Below are positions 41,558 through 52,580 of a DNA stretch of 64,000 nt, piece after piece. The stretch lies in contig WHUZ01000006.1 in assembly GCA_015179045.1 (NCBI GenBank), forward strand, positions 1,922,001 through 1,986,000, written 5' to 3'. Position 1 is the stretch's first letter, and each line of letters begins with the position of its first letter. The notes below the pieces were generated by a model that saw only the letters and a list, made by a program, of their open reading frames with translations, ran no database searches and was not told the DNA's origin. This DNA comes from Kalaharituber pfeilii. Lineage: Eukaryota; Ascomycota; Pezizomycetes; Pezizales; Pezizaceae. A program made the translations under genes and the position numbers.

Positions 41558-42925
41558 CTACTGCAATGAAGAAAAGGAGTGCTCAATCCCATATTGTGTA
41601 GAACCAGAAGAAGGAGGTGGAGGAGGAAGAGGATGTGAACCTGTAGAAGGATGATGTAAAACCGGAGGTAGAGGAGGATGCAGTCCTGAAGGAGGATATA
41701 GACCTGAAGGTAGCCTGCTATTAGTATTACCTTGAAGGAGCTTACATATTTGATGCTCCATTTCCAACTTTCGATGCTCTGCAAGAAGCTTATCATATCG
41801 CTCTTCCAGACGTGCATTACGTGCCCTTTCCTCCTGCAACTGACTCTGTACCACTTGCATCATTCCAAACTTCTCCAAAGTATCATTTGGCTCTAGAGCT
41901 GTGGACAGACGAGCCATAATCTGATCACGCTCAATGGCTTGCCTCTGAATGACTTGACGAGGAGTCCGAAAGCGGTCAACTGTAGGAGTTGGAGCTGGAG
42001 ATGGGGCTGAAGTTCCAGTAGTCTTTTTAGATACCTTCGTAGATGGCTCAAATTTTACTGAGAGGGAGGAAGGCTTTGTACTGGTAGGAGATTTAGCCTT
42101 TTTCTTCATAGTGCTAGCAATTCCAGGCTCCGAAATACTAGATGAGAAGCCAGATCTTTTCAGAATCCCCTGAATAGTTTGCGGAGCTGGAGGAGGTGAC
42201 GAAGAACGAGGAGGAGGTGATGGAGGACGAGGAGGAGCTGACGGAGGACGAGGGGGAGGTGACGGAGGAGGGGGAGGCGCAGAATATGGTGCGGGTGATG
42301 GTGACGGTGCCGCATATGGTGTAGATGGTGGTGGTGGTGGTGGTAAGAATGAGTGCAGCTGTAGCTGTACTCCGATTTTCTCTGCATCAGACTCATCTTC
42401 GAACTCATCTACTTCGGTAGTGCTTCCACGATCTAATTCCTCTTTAGATGTGGATTCCTCCTCACTCTCTTCTTCACTAGAACCCTCCGAACCTTCTTCT
42501 TCTGCTTTGGAGTCACTCAGTACCCCCATACTGAGCTTGTCTTCAATCTGCTTTTCAATATCCAAAGCAATCTTGATATTCTCGGGTATATTTGGGTTCC
42601 CTGTAGGTTTTCTTGCTTTAATAAGGGATGTATATATTCCTTTTAGGAATTTTGCATCCCTAGACTTGCGCTTTTCAACCGTTGCAAGATCATTATATAC
42701 AGTCTCAACCTACAGTTGCTTCGAGTTAGTATGATCTAACTATCTATATTTCAATACTGTTACCTTCTCCCACATATCACTTCCATATGGAAGTATTTCC
42801 CCCATTATATGCAGTAGACGCCGCTCGTCGCTTTCTGTAAATTTCTGTGCACCTTTGGGTTTACCACCGCGACGTTTGCTAGGTGGCTCTATTAATGGAG
42901 AGGCCATGCGTTTTTTTTGTCTCAT
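41558..42925 (-). CDS. Harbinger Myb/SANT-like protein, two exons (437 aa)
   Basis: Exon 1 42925-42764, intron 42763-42710 (54 nt, GTAACA…TACTAAC…TGTAG) and exon 2 42709-41558. The phases agree. The N-terminus has a basic KRRGGKPKG and a Myb/SANT-like helix region (KFTESDERRLLHIMGEILPY … MWEKVETVYND). It continues with an acidic Glu/Ser tract (EEEGSEGSSEEESEEE), a Pro-rich stretch, a basic nuclear-type segment and a coiled coil (LQEERARNARLEERYDKLLA). In Harbinger elements this partner binds the ends and imports the nuclease. The second ATG at 42907 is also possible. Frame and introns are intact. Confidence 0.8.
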
Positions 42926-44416
42926 TGGAGGAGAATGAAGACGTGATAGAGGAGGTGTAATAGAGGGGGTATGGTGGAGAAGGTGTGATGGAGGAGGTGT
43001 GATGGAGGAGGCGTGATGGAGGAGGGGTGATGATGGATGAGAGATGCGAGGTGGAGAGCTTTCTCAAGAGGTACCTGACACCCCTTTTCTCCACCAAAAA
43101 AAGGGGTTCAACCAATTTGGAAAGCGATGTCTTATTTCTATTCAAAGACAACAGAAGGTTACGGGAAGGCGATGCTTCTATTCCGTGTTCTATTGCGTTA
43201 GAAACAGCAAAATCGACGGGAAGGCGATGTTGCTATTTGCGAATAGAACCGTTGCGCGAATAGACCTAATGCACGCTACCGGGATATTGCGCACTTCCGG
43301 ATACCACAACAAAAAATTACCATGAGTGCAAATGGCTCTCAAGTGGGCTCAAATTGAAGCCAGAGCATGGGAGAGTATGTTAAATTATTCTTTATATATT
43401 TCCTAGGCTTATTTGTAGCACATAAGTGATGACTTATTTGGTACATACAAAATCCTATGCTGGACATGTTTCAAGCTGCCATGTGTTAATGATTCTATCC
43501 TGAGACCTTATTGACCTCACTGTATACTCTGCTGCCTATTTCCATGAAGTATAGGATGTTTGGTGGTGCTCAGGCTATTCTGTAAAGAATTGCACTATCA
43601 TATTGAAGCATACGTCTTTGCTTATGCATATGTACAGCAATTCTGAGTTACTATACAGCATAAAAGCATTGTATGGAGAATCTCTGAGGCTATAAAATAG
43701 AAATACACATATAATAAGGTACTTGCTGAACTGCTGGCAGTACCAGCTAATGGATTTAGATGTTATATGGCCACTTAAGTAGAGAGGTATGCAGGATATA
43801 GTGAGAGAGCATAATAATATATACATACATTAGATATAAATGATAATAGGTGATGAGATAAGTAATAGCAGTAACAGGCACCATAGTTGCAAATACCACA
43901 GAGCTACATAGAGAGCTGGTAAGTATTCTTAGAATGCTTTATGCATAAAATTCACGTGATAGTACCTAATGGCTCAAATCCATCAGCTAGTACTGCAAGC
44001 AGTTCAGCAAGTACCTTATTATATATGTGTTTCTATTTTATAGCCTCAGAGATTCTCTATACAATGCTTTTATGCTGTATAGTAGCTCAGAATTGCTGTA
44101 CATATGCATAAGCAAAGACGTATGCTTCAATATGACAGTGCAATTCTTTACAGAATAGCCTGAGCACCACCAAACATCCTATACTTCATGGAAATAGGCA
44201 GCAGAGTATATATTGAGGTCAATAAGGTCCCAGAATAGAATCATTAACACATGACAGCTTGAAACATGTCCAGCATACCGTATTAACTCACATAAGAGCA
44301 AGAAATCAAACGCGCGCTAGTTCGGTCTTGGCAAACCTTTCAGCGCCAGTGCGCGTGTATCACGCACGGGCGCATAATGATTCCCGAATTACCGCGATGC
44401 TAACCTCAACACCACG

Positions 44417-45784
44417 ATGGATCTGAGCACAGAAGTAGGAGACGGGATCAGGGGAGTAAATAAACGTTGTGGAGTGTTAATGAAATCATCATTATACCAT
44501 AGGTACCTATACTGGAGCATCATGATTTCTTCTATTCTTAATAACCCACAAGTTATTGAAACACAAGTTAATGAGTTGGCAGCTAAGCTCTCACAAACCT
44601 CCTTACAAAAGAATCGATTGAATGCACTAAAAAAACGCCCTGGACCACATAGACAACCTATTGCAGCAAGGCCACGTTGGGTCCCTGTACCGTCTGCATC
44701 ACCTTCTAAAAGCAAACGGAGTAGAACTGTTGAGTTCAAGCTTGGTGTACTCTCTTGGGCACGCCATACACAAGTTGATAATGGTAAAGGTAGAGTTAGA
44801 AAACCTACATTGGAAGAGATTCGGCAGAGGTTCAGATTGAAAAATGCAGCTACAATATCAAAATGGAGAAAGGTTTATATCCTTTCTTACTATATACTAC
44901 CTATTTACTTAAAGCTAATATTAGATAGAATGAAGAGCTACTTTTAAAAGCACATGGAAAATCCCGGCGAATACGACAAAACATTCCGCGATGGAAAGAA
45001 CTTGAGAAAGCACTTGTTACCGCCTTTACAGCAAGACGACAAATTGGCCGCGTTGTACGTTACCGGTGGTTTGAGCGAACTTCAAAACAGCTATTTAGTG
45101 AGATTTATCCTGATTCATCGGTCCAATTTCGATTTTCTCAAGGCTGGTTCCGGCGATTTTTAGCTCGTAACGAAATTACCCTCCGTGCAATAACCAACAA
45201 AGCCCAACAAACACCTGAGGAATACCATGAACTTATTACCAACTTTTTATGCTTCAATCGCCGGAATTCACAACTACGAGATGGCACTACCGATGTTATG
45301 CAGAGAGTTGGACGATATTCAATTTCCAATATCGTGAACATGGATCAAACACCCTTGCCTTGGGAATACTTGGAGGGCAAATCATATGAGTTTAAAGGAA
45401 GCAAAACTGTATGGGTAAAGAGCCAAAAATCTGGGTGGGGGAAGCGGCAGGCAACAATTCAACTTACAGTTTTTGCAGACGGAAAGCCTCGTGTTAAGCC
45501 TCTCTTGATCTTTCGTGGTGTTGCTGAGAGTACAAGTGCTGTAAGAAAACGGGAGACCTCAAGATATGATCCTCGTGTTGTTGTTCAGTTCAATAAGAAG
45601 GCATATGCAAATACTGACATTATTCAATTTTGGCTTCAAAAACTCCTCTGTGCAACTTTCAACTAGAAGAAGTGCTAGGTTGAATGGAAAACAGCGTAGC
45701 CATGTAGTTTCCTTTCCAGTTATTAGTGATACTGAGGATGATGGGCCCGAATATGATTTCCGTTGGCAGGCGGATGAGTATTAG
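44417..45784 (+). pseudogene. Pogo-like DDE transposase with internal deletion
   Basis: The first frame (44417-44947) has a basic DNA-binding part (VEFKLGVLSWARH, LEEIRQRFRLKNAATISKW). A second frame (45298-45666) has the first catalytic Asp in NMDQTPLPWEYL and then TIQLTVFADGKPRVKPLLIF and VVVQFNKKAYANTDIIQFWL. It breaks off where the next Asp should come and resumes in a C-terminal tail (TRRSARLNGKQRSHVV … PEYDFRWQADEY). The two later catalytic acids are missing, so it cannot work. The family resembles DDE_1 proteins common in fungi. Confidence 0.75.
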
Positions 45785-45799
45785 AGGAAGAGTAGGAGA

Positions 45800-46002
45800 T
45801 ATTACAGGGTCACCGCGACGTCGACCATAGGGTGGACGGCTGGTGAAGCAAAAAAATGTGAAAAATGCAATGCGCAAATGCGCAAATGCATCGCAGTTAC
45901 ACAATAGCTATATGAGATACATAGAGAATTAGTGAGCATTACTAGTCAAGTGTCTTTTTGGCCTGGCGGACGGTAATCTCTGCGTTTACCACCTCCGTGA
46001 CA
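45800..46002 (-). repeat. Solo LTR, 203 bp, relative of 31063-31265
   Basis: Minus strand TGTCACGGAGGTGGTAAACG, then CAGAGATTACCGTCCGCCAG. Same length as the copy at 31063. No clear duplication. It is the fourth nesting level inside the Harbinger element. Confidence 0.75.
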
Positions 46003-46389
46003 GAGTAGAGAAGCTGGAGATTAGCCCCCATGTATAATCGCATTCCTGTGCTTAGTAATGCCAAGATTGCACGAACCGCGCGCTAGCACGATTAATGGCG
46101 CCTGAGCCATGCCAAGACCGAACTAGCGCGCGTTCATTTTCTTGCTCTTAAGTGAGTTAATACGGTAGGATTTTGTATGTACCAAATAAGTCATCACTTA
46201 CGTGCTACAAATAAGCCTAGGAAATATATAAAGAATAATTTAACATACTCTCCCATGCTCTGGCTTCAATTTGAGCCCACTTGAGGGCCATTTGCACTCA
46301 TAGTAATTTTTTGTTGTGGTATCCGGAAAGTGCGCAATATCCCGGTAGTGCGCAATATCCCGGTAGTGTGCGTTACGGGAAGTCCTCCA

Positions 46390-46899
46390 CTAATACTATA
46401 TTTTTTAGTCTATTCATACATAATATTACATAGTATTGTACGCCAATGCAATAAATCCTTAATTCTACTCATTTATAGTGAAATATGCAACCATTGAACC
46501 TTCAGTATAGTTGCATATTCAATATATAATTTCTAGTCACATATTTTTTTTCAAGTTCGCAATAAAATATGCTATCAGAATAATATATTGAACTTTAATA
46601 ATGCAATTAAGAAATAAGAACTTTATTTAATCCATTTTAATATTGAAGTTCTATGTAATATTCTCGTATTATAAACTTGAAATGAAATATGCGACTAAAA
46701 GGTAAAATATATGACCAGAATATACATAAAATATGCAACTAGATATATATGAAGTATGCGACAAGATATATTGTATTGAATTTCAATATGCGACTACATT
46801 GAAGTTCAATGGTCACATATTTCACTAGAATCAATGCCTTATTGCATTGGAGTGCGAGGATATGTAATATTATGAATAGACTAAATAATATAGTATTAG
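46390..46899. mobile_element. Inverted-repeat MITE in the Harbinger right end
   Basis: CTAATACTATAT … ATATAGTATTAG with about 40-bp arms (AGTCTATTCATA…). AT-rich inside, with several CAACCATTGAA/ATATGCGAC motifs. It splits the TCCTCCA|GTTGATCA stretch that is continuous in the left Harbinger repeat. Confidence 0.75.
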
Positions 46900-47217
46900 T
46901 TGATCATCTGAAACTTGAACAGGGGAAGAATCTCAGTGGCGTCATGGAAACAGGGGAAAAAAAGGTTTTCTCTATTTGGAATTTGCCCACATGTATGTTA
47001 AATTTGTCGCTTCTACTCACAAGTACTAGACTGGCTGCTGCCAAGAGTACAGGATCGGAGATGCCGCCCTCTACGCGTAAGGCCTTCAATTGCCCGTCGA
47101 TCAACGTATATACCCCGCACGTGCGTGTGACACCCTTTATCGCTTTTTTCAAGTCACAATTTATTACTTCAATCTGCACCATCCTGCATTACGAACAAAC
47201 TGATTGTGTTTTGCAAA

Positions 47218-48138
47218 ATGGAACTTGATCTTATTGACCCTGCTCTCCTGCATAGCGAATTCTTCCGCATCTACTTGGCTGACGCGCCTGATGCCCCGTC
47301 GCAACCCCCGCCACCATTTCAAGTTCATCGCGCCCTCCTTGCTTCTTTGTCCACCGAGTTTGCGAACCACGTCAATAATGACATGAAAGAGGGAAAAGAG
47401 GGTGAAATGTTGCTGCACGATGTGAATTACATTACCATGCAGATGTTCCTGCAGTGGGTGTATTCACGAAAGTACCGACCGTGAGAGCGCACTGTGATTT
47501 CTTCATTTGACTCCTGGTTAGCTGACTATTCGAAAAATATGCCAGACCTAAAGACAGTTCTGCCTGTGCACTTGGGCGTCTATCTCCTTGCTGATCGTTT
47601 CAACCTCCCGACACTGAAAGCTCTGGCGTATTCTGCATCCCTGAAGATAATACAAAAGCTAGGAATTCAGGAGAATGAGTCGCCAGTACATGCTAGGGTT
47701 GCTGCATGTATCCAAACCGCCTTCGAGAATATATCACCTGAGCATGATCCACTTTTAACCCTTTTCGCCTATTATATTGCTTGGGGTTTAACAATTTTTC
47801 GGCAAATCCCTGCGTATAGGGCACTGTTCCTTAAATGCCCCGCCTTTTCAATAGCGGTAATCGACGTGCTTCCATCGGTACAAACGGCACCATGGTCCTT
47901 GCTGCTACCTGCTCACGCTCTCTCAAGAATGTGCCAAGATTGCAAACGCATCGGGGTTGCGATGGTTGGCTGTTGGTTCTGCACCAGGCAATGTGATGGG
48001 GCTTCAGCATATGTATCTGGAAAAAATGATAGATTTAGGGTTCGGGTCAAGTGTTGTGATGATGAGTGTGTATTTTCAAAACATGAGAATCTTTTCTGTT
48101 TCCATTGCAAGTCACAGAACCTCGACTTCGTGTCATAG
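47218..48138 (+). pseudogene. BTB/POZ protein with Cys-rich C-terminus, one nonsense codon
   Basis: One frame from ATG 47218 to TAG 48138, broken only by TGA at 47482-47484. The BTB part is FFRIYLADAP … FQVHRALLASLSTEFANHV … MLLHDVNYITMQMFLQWVYS, continued after the stop by LPVHLGVYLLADRFNLPTLK. A helical BACK-like region follows. The last 70 residues contain Cys pairs (CQDC, CWFC, CC, CFHC) that could bind zinc. A CGA-to-TGA change is likely and would fit RIP. No alternative splice pattern restores the frame. BTB proteins usually act as adaptors for Cullin-3 or as dimerisation modules. A tail B element begins two bases after the stop. It may be a young pseudogene. Confidence 0.75.
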
Positions 48139-48454
48139 GGTTTTTTTTTTTTTTTTTTTTTTTTTTAATAATATATCATTACTCGTGTGCCGCCCTATGG
48201 GCTATGGCGAGATTAAGTACATAGGAGATCTAAGGAAATTAAGGAGATAAATGAAACAAATAGAGGAATAAACGACATACTTAAGCCAGCTCCTTGTTTG
48301 CGGCTTCCAGCCATTTCTGTACCTTTCCTAGGTCCTTCCTAAGGGCTATACGTGTACGACGATGCCGACTTTTGGGGTAGTGTTGGCATCGGCAGTGGTT
48401 GGTGGGGCGGAAGTCTTGGCTTTTGGGGGGCGGTGAGGGTTTCGGGGCTTCCGG

Positions 48455-49224
48455 TGTGGTGGTAACCACGGTACCGATGGAAAGAATAAGGCCATGCGCG
48501 GGCCGGAGCGGTACTCATCGGTAGGACCACATGCGTAGGATGAGGAAGAAAGCTACATTTAAGAAGCGAGATGTGGATGTACAGGCTCAGTCGGAGGGGA
48601 AGGTGGTCTATAAATTGTATGTAGATAGGACTGTCGGAACATTACATCCGTTGCCACCTGTTGCTATTATTATTGTTCTCTGTTATTGTGTCGTTCCACT
48701 CATGCATTTAACCTCGCTATTGGATTATGTATGAATACGCCACAACGCCCGCTTTTATGTGGCTTACGCCACGGCGTTCTCTTTGCAAGCCACGCATCCC
48801 GTGCCTTTCTTACCTTTCCTGATATGATATCTTCCCTGATAATTTCCTATTCAGTCATGGTTCACAAGTCACGTTATGCTATGCTTTCTCATGTATATAA
48901 ACCTGCTGTTCTTGCGACTCTACGTTCAATAGACTTAACGGTATCTCTATACTTCTATAGCCCTCACCGTGACAAAGCAGCCCTCGCAGACCCTCCCGCT
49001 CGTATAAGGACTGTGGAAGCAGGCAAGCAAACAGACAGACACGGATACATGGAGACATACACGGAGGTATACAGACATGGACCGATATGGACACGCACAG
49101 ACAAGACAATTGAAGACTCTTTTCTTGACATTTGATTATTGAGGCCGCCTTTGAGGCTTCGTTCCGCCAGCTCTAGATACCGGTACCCGTGCGAAACAGT
49201 GGATGCTGTTGAGCCGTCATCACA
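48455..49224 (+). repeat. 5' LTR of the gag-only Gypsy, interrupted
   Basis: Matches 52191-52580 except for the insert 48632-49006 and its duplicated AGGAC. Confidence 0.88.
48632..49006 (+). repeat. Solo LTR nested in a Gypsy LTR (375 bp)
   Basis: TGTCGGAACATTACATCC … CCCGCTCGTATA, with perfect 5-bp repeat AGGAC at 48627-48631 and 49007-49011. The uninterrupted sequence is seen at 52368. A TATATAAACC motif inside suggests a promoter. Copia-like by appearance. Confidence 0.85.
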
Positions 49225-49455
49225 TTGGTCCCTTCGACCGGAGAGCTGTGACTGCAGAATGAGACCTATTGGCAAATTTGACTATCTACAACCCTCAGGA
49301 CTCGCAAGACTTTACACGATGATGGCATCATCGGTTTGGACACCTTTCATTATCTGCTCGCTTATAGCAGTAAAACTAAAAATTGAGTTGAGTTTCGGCC
49401 CGGCTATCATGGATTCTATCATATACACACTACCTTTACAGCTTCAACCTTTAAA

Positions 49456-51960
49456 ATGATGTCAATATTTATGTGCTACGTTGTCATCAGGTTAACTATG
49501 AAGATTGAGCAATTGGTGGATCCAGACAGGTATATAAAGACAGCAAGAATGCCAGACTTGAAGGCATCATCAGCACACGCATCATCAAGACACGCATCAT
49601 CATTCGCAGCATTCGCCTCAGACAGATCATTCAGACAGACAACGCAGACCTCAGCATTCTCGCACGCAGCAGACTCGCAATTGACCTCTTCTTCGGACTC
49701 CTCGCACCTTTCTACAAGACCTTTCTTTCTAGACCGGACAATTCGCAAGACCAAACCGCACCTATCTTCTTCAGCAACACGGACTCTTAGGATAACTCGC
49801 CGCTTTCGCAATAGACCACGCAATAGACTTCGCAATACAACTCGTAACAAGACAACTCATAGAAAACGCCTTCAGGACGCTCAGCAAGAGTTCTTTCAGC
49901 AACAGAATCAATTACTTACAGCTATCAGTAACTTAGTAGCAAAAATGCCTACTTCAGGACCATCTACATCATCCAGCTCAAGTACAGCCACAGCCACAGG
50001 GAAGGATAAGGCCTCGCAGGTAATGCCGCCGGCAATTTTGAATGGCTCAGGTGTCTACTTCTACCCACTCGCACATCAACCCGGCGCTCCACACTTTGAT
50101 GGCAATGATATTACGGACTTTATCAGGATTTGGGAAGAAATGACTGCAGATTGGAGCAGTGAATTCAAGATCAAGAAGCTTCCCTTGTACTGTGAGAGGC
50201 TCATTAGCAAATATGTTAAGACCATGGCAAGCTATATGGGAGACTCTTGGGATCAGTTTAAGAAAGACCTACTGGAGGAATTCTGTGAAGATGATGGAGA
50301 GCATCAGAAGTACACAGAGACATACTTGCAGGATATTTCCAGGGCAATGCGTGAGCACCAGAATCCAACAGCAGCAATCTTTAGGGCATTCATTCTGGAT
50401 TTCACGGAACGAGCAGAGTATTTGGTATCCAAGGAGCTTCTAAGTACACATACCAGAGTGATACTTTTTCTACAAGCATTTTCAGACAAGATTGGTGACA
50501 AGCTATGCAAGAAATGCGATATTGATATTGAAGATCCAGCAACGACGGCTACTGTATGGAGTGATCTTAAGAAGGAGGCTATTCGCATCTGCACCAAGGA
50601 AGGCTCGCAAATGAAAAAGCTATGGAAGAAAAAGCAGCCTATGATACAGACAGAGCCGGTTAAGATACAGAAACCACAACCGCAGCAACACTACAGGGCA
50701 CCTAGGACCTCAGGGCGTGACAAAGATATTGAAGACCTTACCGAAATGATGAAAGAATTGAAGGTCCAGCAACTTGAGGCTCAAAAACGGGTTAATGCAC
50801 AGATAGCAGAAATGATGGCTATGGTGGCCGCAAACAAACCATCATATTACTCACCAAATCAATATCGTAACCGGGGTTATCCAGAACCTAATAGGGCCAA
50901 TCTTAGGGGATGCTACTGGGACGGTGGTATGCACAATCGAGAGACATGTTGGTATGGTTGAATGGCAGAAAGACTGGGTTGCTACACAACTTCGCAAGAA
51001 GGAGTCATGTTTAAGTCAGTAGGGTGCATTACACTATTAGATGAGAGAGTGGAAAAGATAAATGGTGAGAAAGTCATTTATCAGACTGCTAGGCAGAATG
51101 CTAGTCGGCAGGAGGCAGATCTTGAAGGAAAACAAGGCCGGCAGTTGCATGATAAGGGCGATCATACACGAAATAAGAGACCACGGCCACGCACACCATC
51201 ATCTTCTCCAGACACGATTACAGTGCACCCTAGGCATATGAGAGAAGACAGAAATGATGATCACCATGACACTGCTATGGAAGACACAGACAATGAGGTG
51301 AGACCTCGGCAACGCAATAAACAACAATATCATCAGGAAAACTTTGATACAGTAGCACCAGGCATGATAGATCAGGAGATACTATCAGTCTCACCAGATA
51401 AGATGCAACGATGGTTTAAAGACAAGACGATTTCGCCACTTCCAGAAGCCAAGGGAAAGATAGATGCTTATGTTAACATTGCTCAGATGGACTCGCTAAA
51501 GCTATATGCATGTGCAGCACCTCGATGCAAGGGCACAATTGAAGAATGCACCTTTGACATGTTGGTTGACTCAGGATCAGAGCTTTGTTTAATGTCAATG
51601 GAAGCATATGAGCAGCTGAATCTCCCCATGGACATGGAAACAAATTGGGTAATTGGATCAGCAAACTCACACAACACCAAAGCATATGGCGTATGCCATG
51701 ATGTGCCAATAGTGGTGGGAGGGATTGAAGCTAGATGCAGAGTATTTGTTATGGAAGGACTTTCACAAGAAGTCATTCTTGGGAGACCATGGGAGCGGCT
51801 AATACGAGCTAAGCATGACAACAGAGATGATGGTAGCTGCTATACTACCATCTATGATAAACAGGGAAATTCGGCAACGTTTTGCTCAATGCAAGCAAAG
51901 CATGAGCGGAATCGTAGCAAGGCTAGGCAACCAGCGGCGGGAAAAGAATGCAGTCAGTGA
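49456..51960 (+). pseudogene. gag: Gypsy gag-protease, damaged by an internal deletion
   Basis: The first frame (49456-50961) holds the gag domain (HQPGAPHFDGNDITDFIRIW, WDQFKKDLLEEF, LFLQAFSDKIGD) and ends shortly after CYWDGGMHNRETC. Compared with the element at 2040-4832 about 40 codons are missing here and the frame shifts. The EWQKDWVATQLRKKES stretch is in another frame. Coding resumes to 51960 with the protease motif LVDSGSELCLMS and VILGRPWERL. The gag stop at 51958 follows a GGGAAAA heptamer by 12 nt. Confidence 0.85.
51939..51945 (+). promoter_or_regulatory. -1 frameshift heptamer GGGAAAA, conserved with 2055-2061
   Basis: Reads GCG GGA AAA in the gag frame, 12 nt before TGA. The -1 frame continues about 70 codons into a remnant of pol that stops near 52100. 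Heptamer, spacing and the GTCAGT before the stop agree between two diverged elements. Confidence 0.65.
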
Positions 51961-52190
51961 TGAACCCGGCCATTGCTGACTGTCAGAAGGATTGTCTGGG
52001 AATTCAGGTTGAGAAGCAGCGTAGGATGAAACCTGAAGGAAATAAAAATTGGGAGAAGCACCAGAAGCGAGAGGGAATTGGAACACGGTGGGTGTATTGA
52101 TCTTTGATTCTTTGTTTTATAGCTTGGTTTTTCTTCTCGGTTTGATAGTTCGAACGCGGAGGGCCGCTGTTCTAAGAGAGGGGGGTAGTA

Positions 52191-52580
52191 TGTGGTGGTA
52201 ACCACGGTACCGATGGAAAGAATAAGGCCATACGCGGGCCGGAGCGGTACTCATCGGTAGGGCCACATGCGTAGGATGAGGAAGAAAGCTACATTTAAGA
52301 AGCGAAATGTGGATGTACAGGCTCAGTCGGAGGGGAAGGTGGTCTATAAATTGTATGTAGATAGGACTGTGGAAGCAGGCAAGCAAACAGACAGACACGG
52401 ATACATGGAGACATACACGGAGGTATACAGACATGGACAGATATGGACACGCACAGACAAGACAATTGAAGGCTCTTCTCTGGACATTTGATTATTGAGG
52501 CCGCCTTTGAGGCTTCGTTCCGCCAGCTCTAGATACCGGTACCCGTGCGAAACAGTGGATGCTGTTGAGCCGTCATCACA
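52191..52580 (+). repeat. 3' LTR of the gag-only Gypsy
   Basis: 390 bp, uninterrupted. It contains ACAGACAGACACGGATACAT-type repeats. Very similar to the left LTR, with only a few differences seen. Confidence 0.92.

Larger units (their letters stand above)
44278..46165 (+). mobile_element. TA-targeting DNA transposon inside the foldback
   Basis: 1888 bp between TA pairs. Inverted ends start CCGTATTAACTCAC and continue with CGCGCTAGTTCGGTCTTGGC for about 60 bp. The empty site ATCCTATGCTGG is preserved in the opposite arm of the foldback (about 43450), which proves the TA duplication. It contains a broken transposase and a solo LTR. Confidence 0.88.
43279..46363. mobile_element. Foldback element with arms over 500 bp, interrupted
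   Basis: TA on both sides. The left arm 43279-43790 matches the right arm inverted, but the right arm is split: 46363-46168 and then 44275-43940. Without the inner transposon it is about 1.2 kb, nearly a perfect hairpin. Both ends carry CCGGGATATTGCGCAC, and the right one carries it twice. This motif also forms the ends of the Fot1 element at 8178. It inserted in the right inverted repeat of the Harbinger element. Confidence 0.85.
38851..46972. mobile_element. PIF/Harbinger DNA transposon, 8.1 kb including nested insertions
   Basis: Inverted ends GAGAAAACCTTTTTTTTCCC and its inverse at about 46955-46972 extend, with mismatches, for about 100 bp up to the TTCTATTCG repeats. TA flanks both ends. 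It encodes a DDE nuclease (39331-40635, +) and a Myb-like protein (42925-41558, -), the usual two Harbinger genes. The right end is broken by a foldback element and an inverted-repeat MITE. Confidence 0.85.
38038..47182 (-). pseudogene. Small host gene (137 aa) split by transposons
   Basis: Exon 1 is 47182-47021 (54 codons). Exon 2 runs 38844-38725 and resumes 38169-38038 (84 codons with stop). The intron begins GTGAGT at 47020. The Harbinger element (38851-46972) with its TA duplication sits in that intron, and CAAG at 38848-38845 is the 3' splice site. Without the element the intron is 52 nt. Exon 2 is interrupted by a tail A half-LINE with a 13-bp duplication (38183-38724). Joining phases agree. 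The family was not recognised. The start lies 35 bases from that of the divergent BTB gene. Even if the huge intron were spliced, the exon 2 insertion adds foreign sequence, so it is probably dead. Confidence 0.65.
48455..52580 (+). mobile_element. Non-autonomous Gypsy with gag-protease only
   Basis: 390-bp LTRs (48455-49224, once its insert is removed, and 52191-52580) starting TGTGGTGGTAACCACGG and ending GCCGTCATCACA. CCGG flanks both sides as a 4-bp duplication. PBS-like TTGGTCCCTTCGACCGGA follows the left LTR and AGAGAGGGGGGTAGTA precedes the right one. The interior holds gag-protease and only the first 70 codons or so of pol. Confidence 0.88.

Noticed and set aside
42027..42408. His/Pro-rich antisense frames
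   Set aside because: They overlap the Pro-rich and acidic linkers of the Myb-like protein in other frames.
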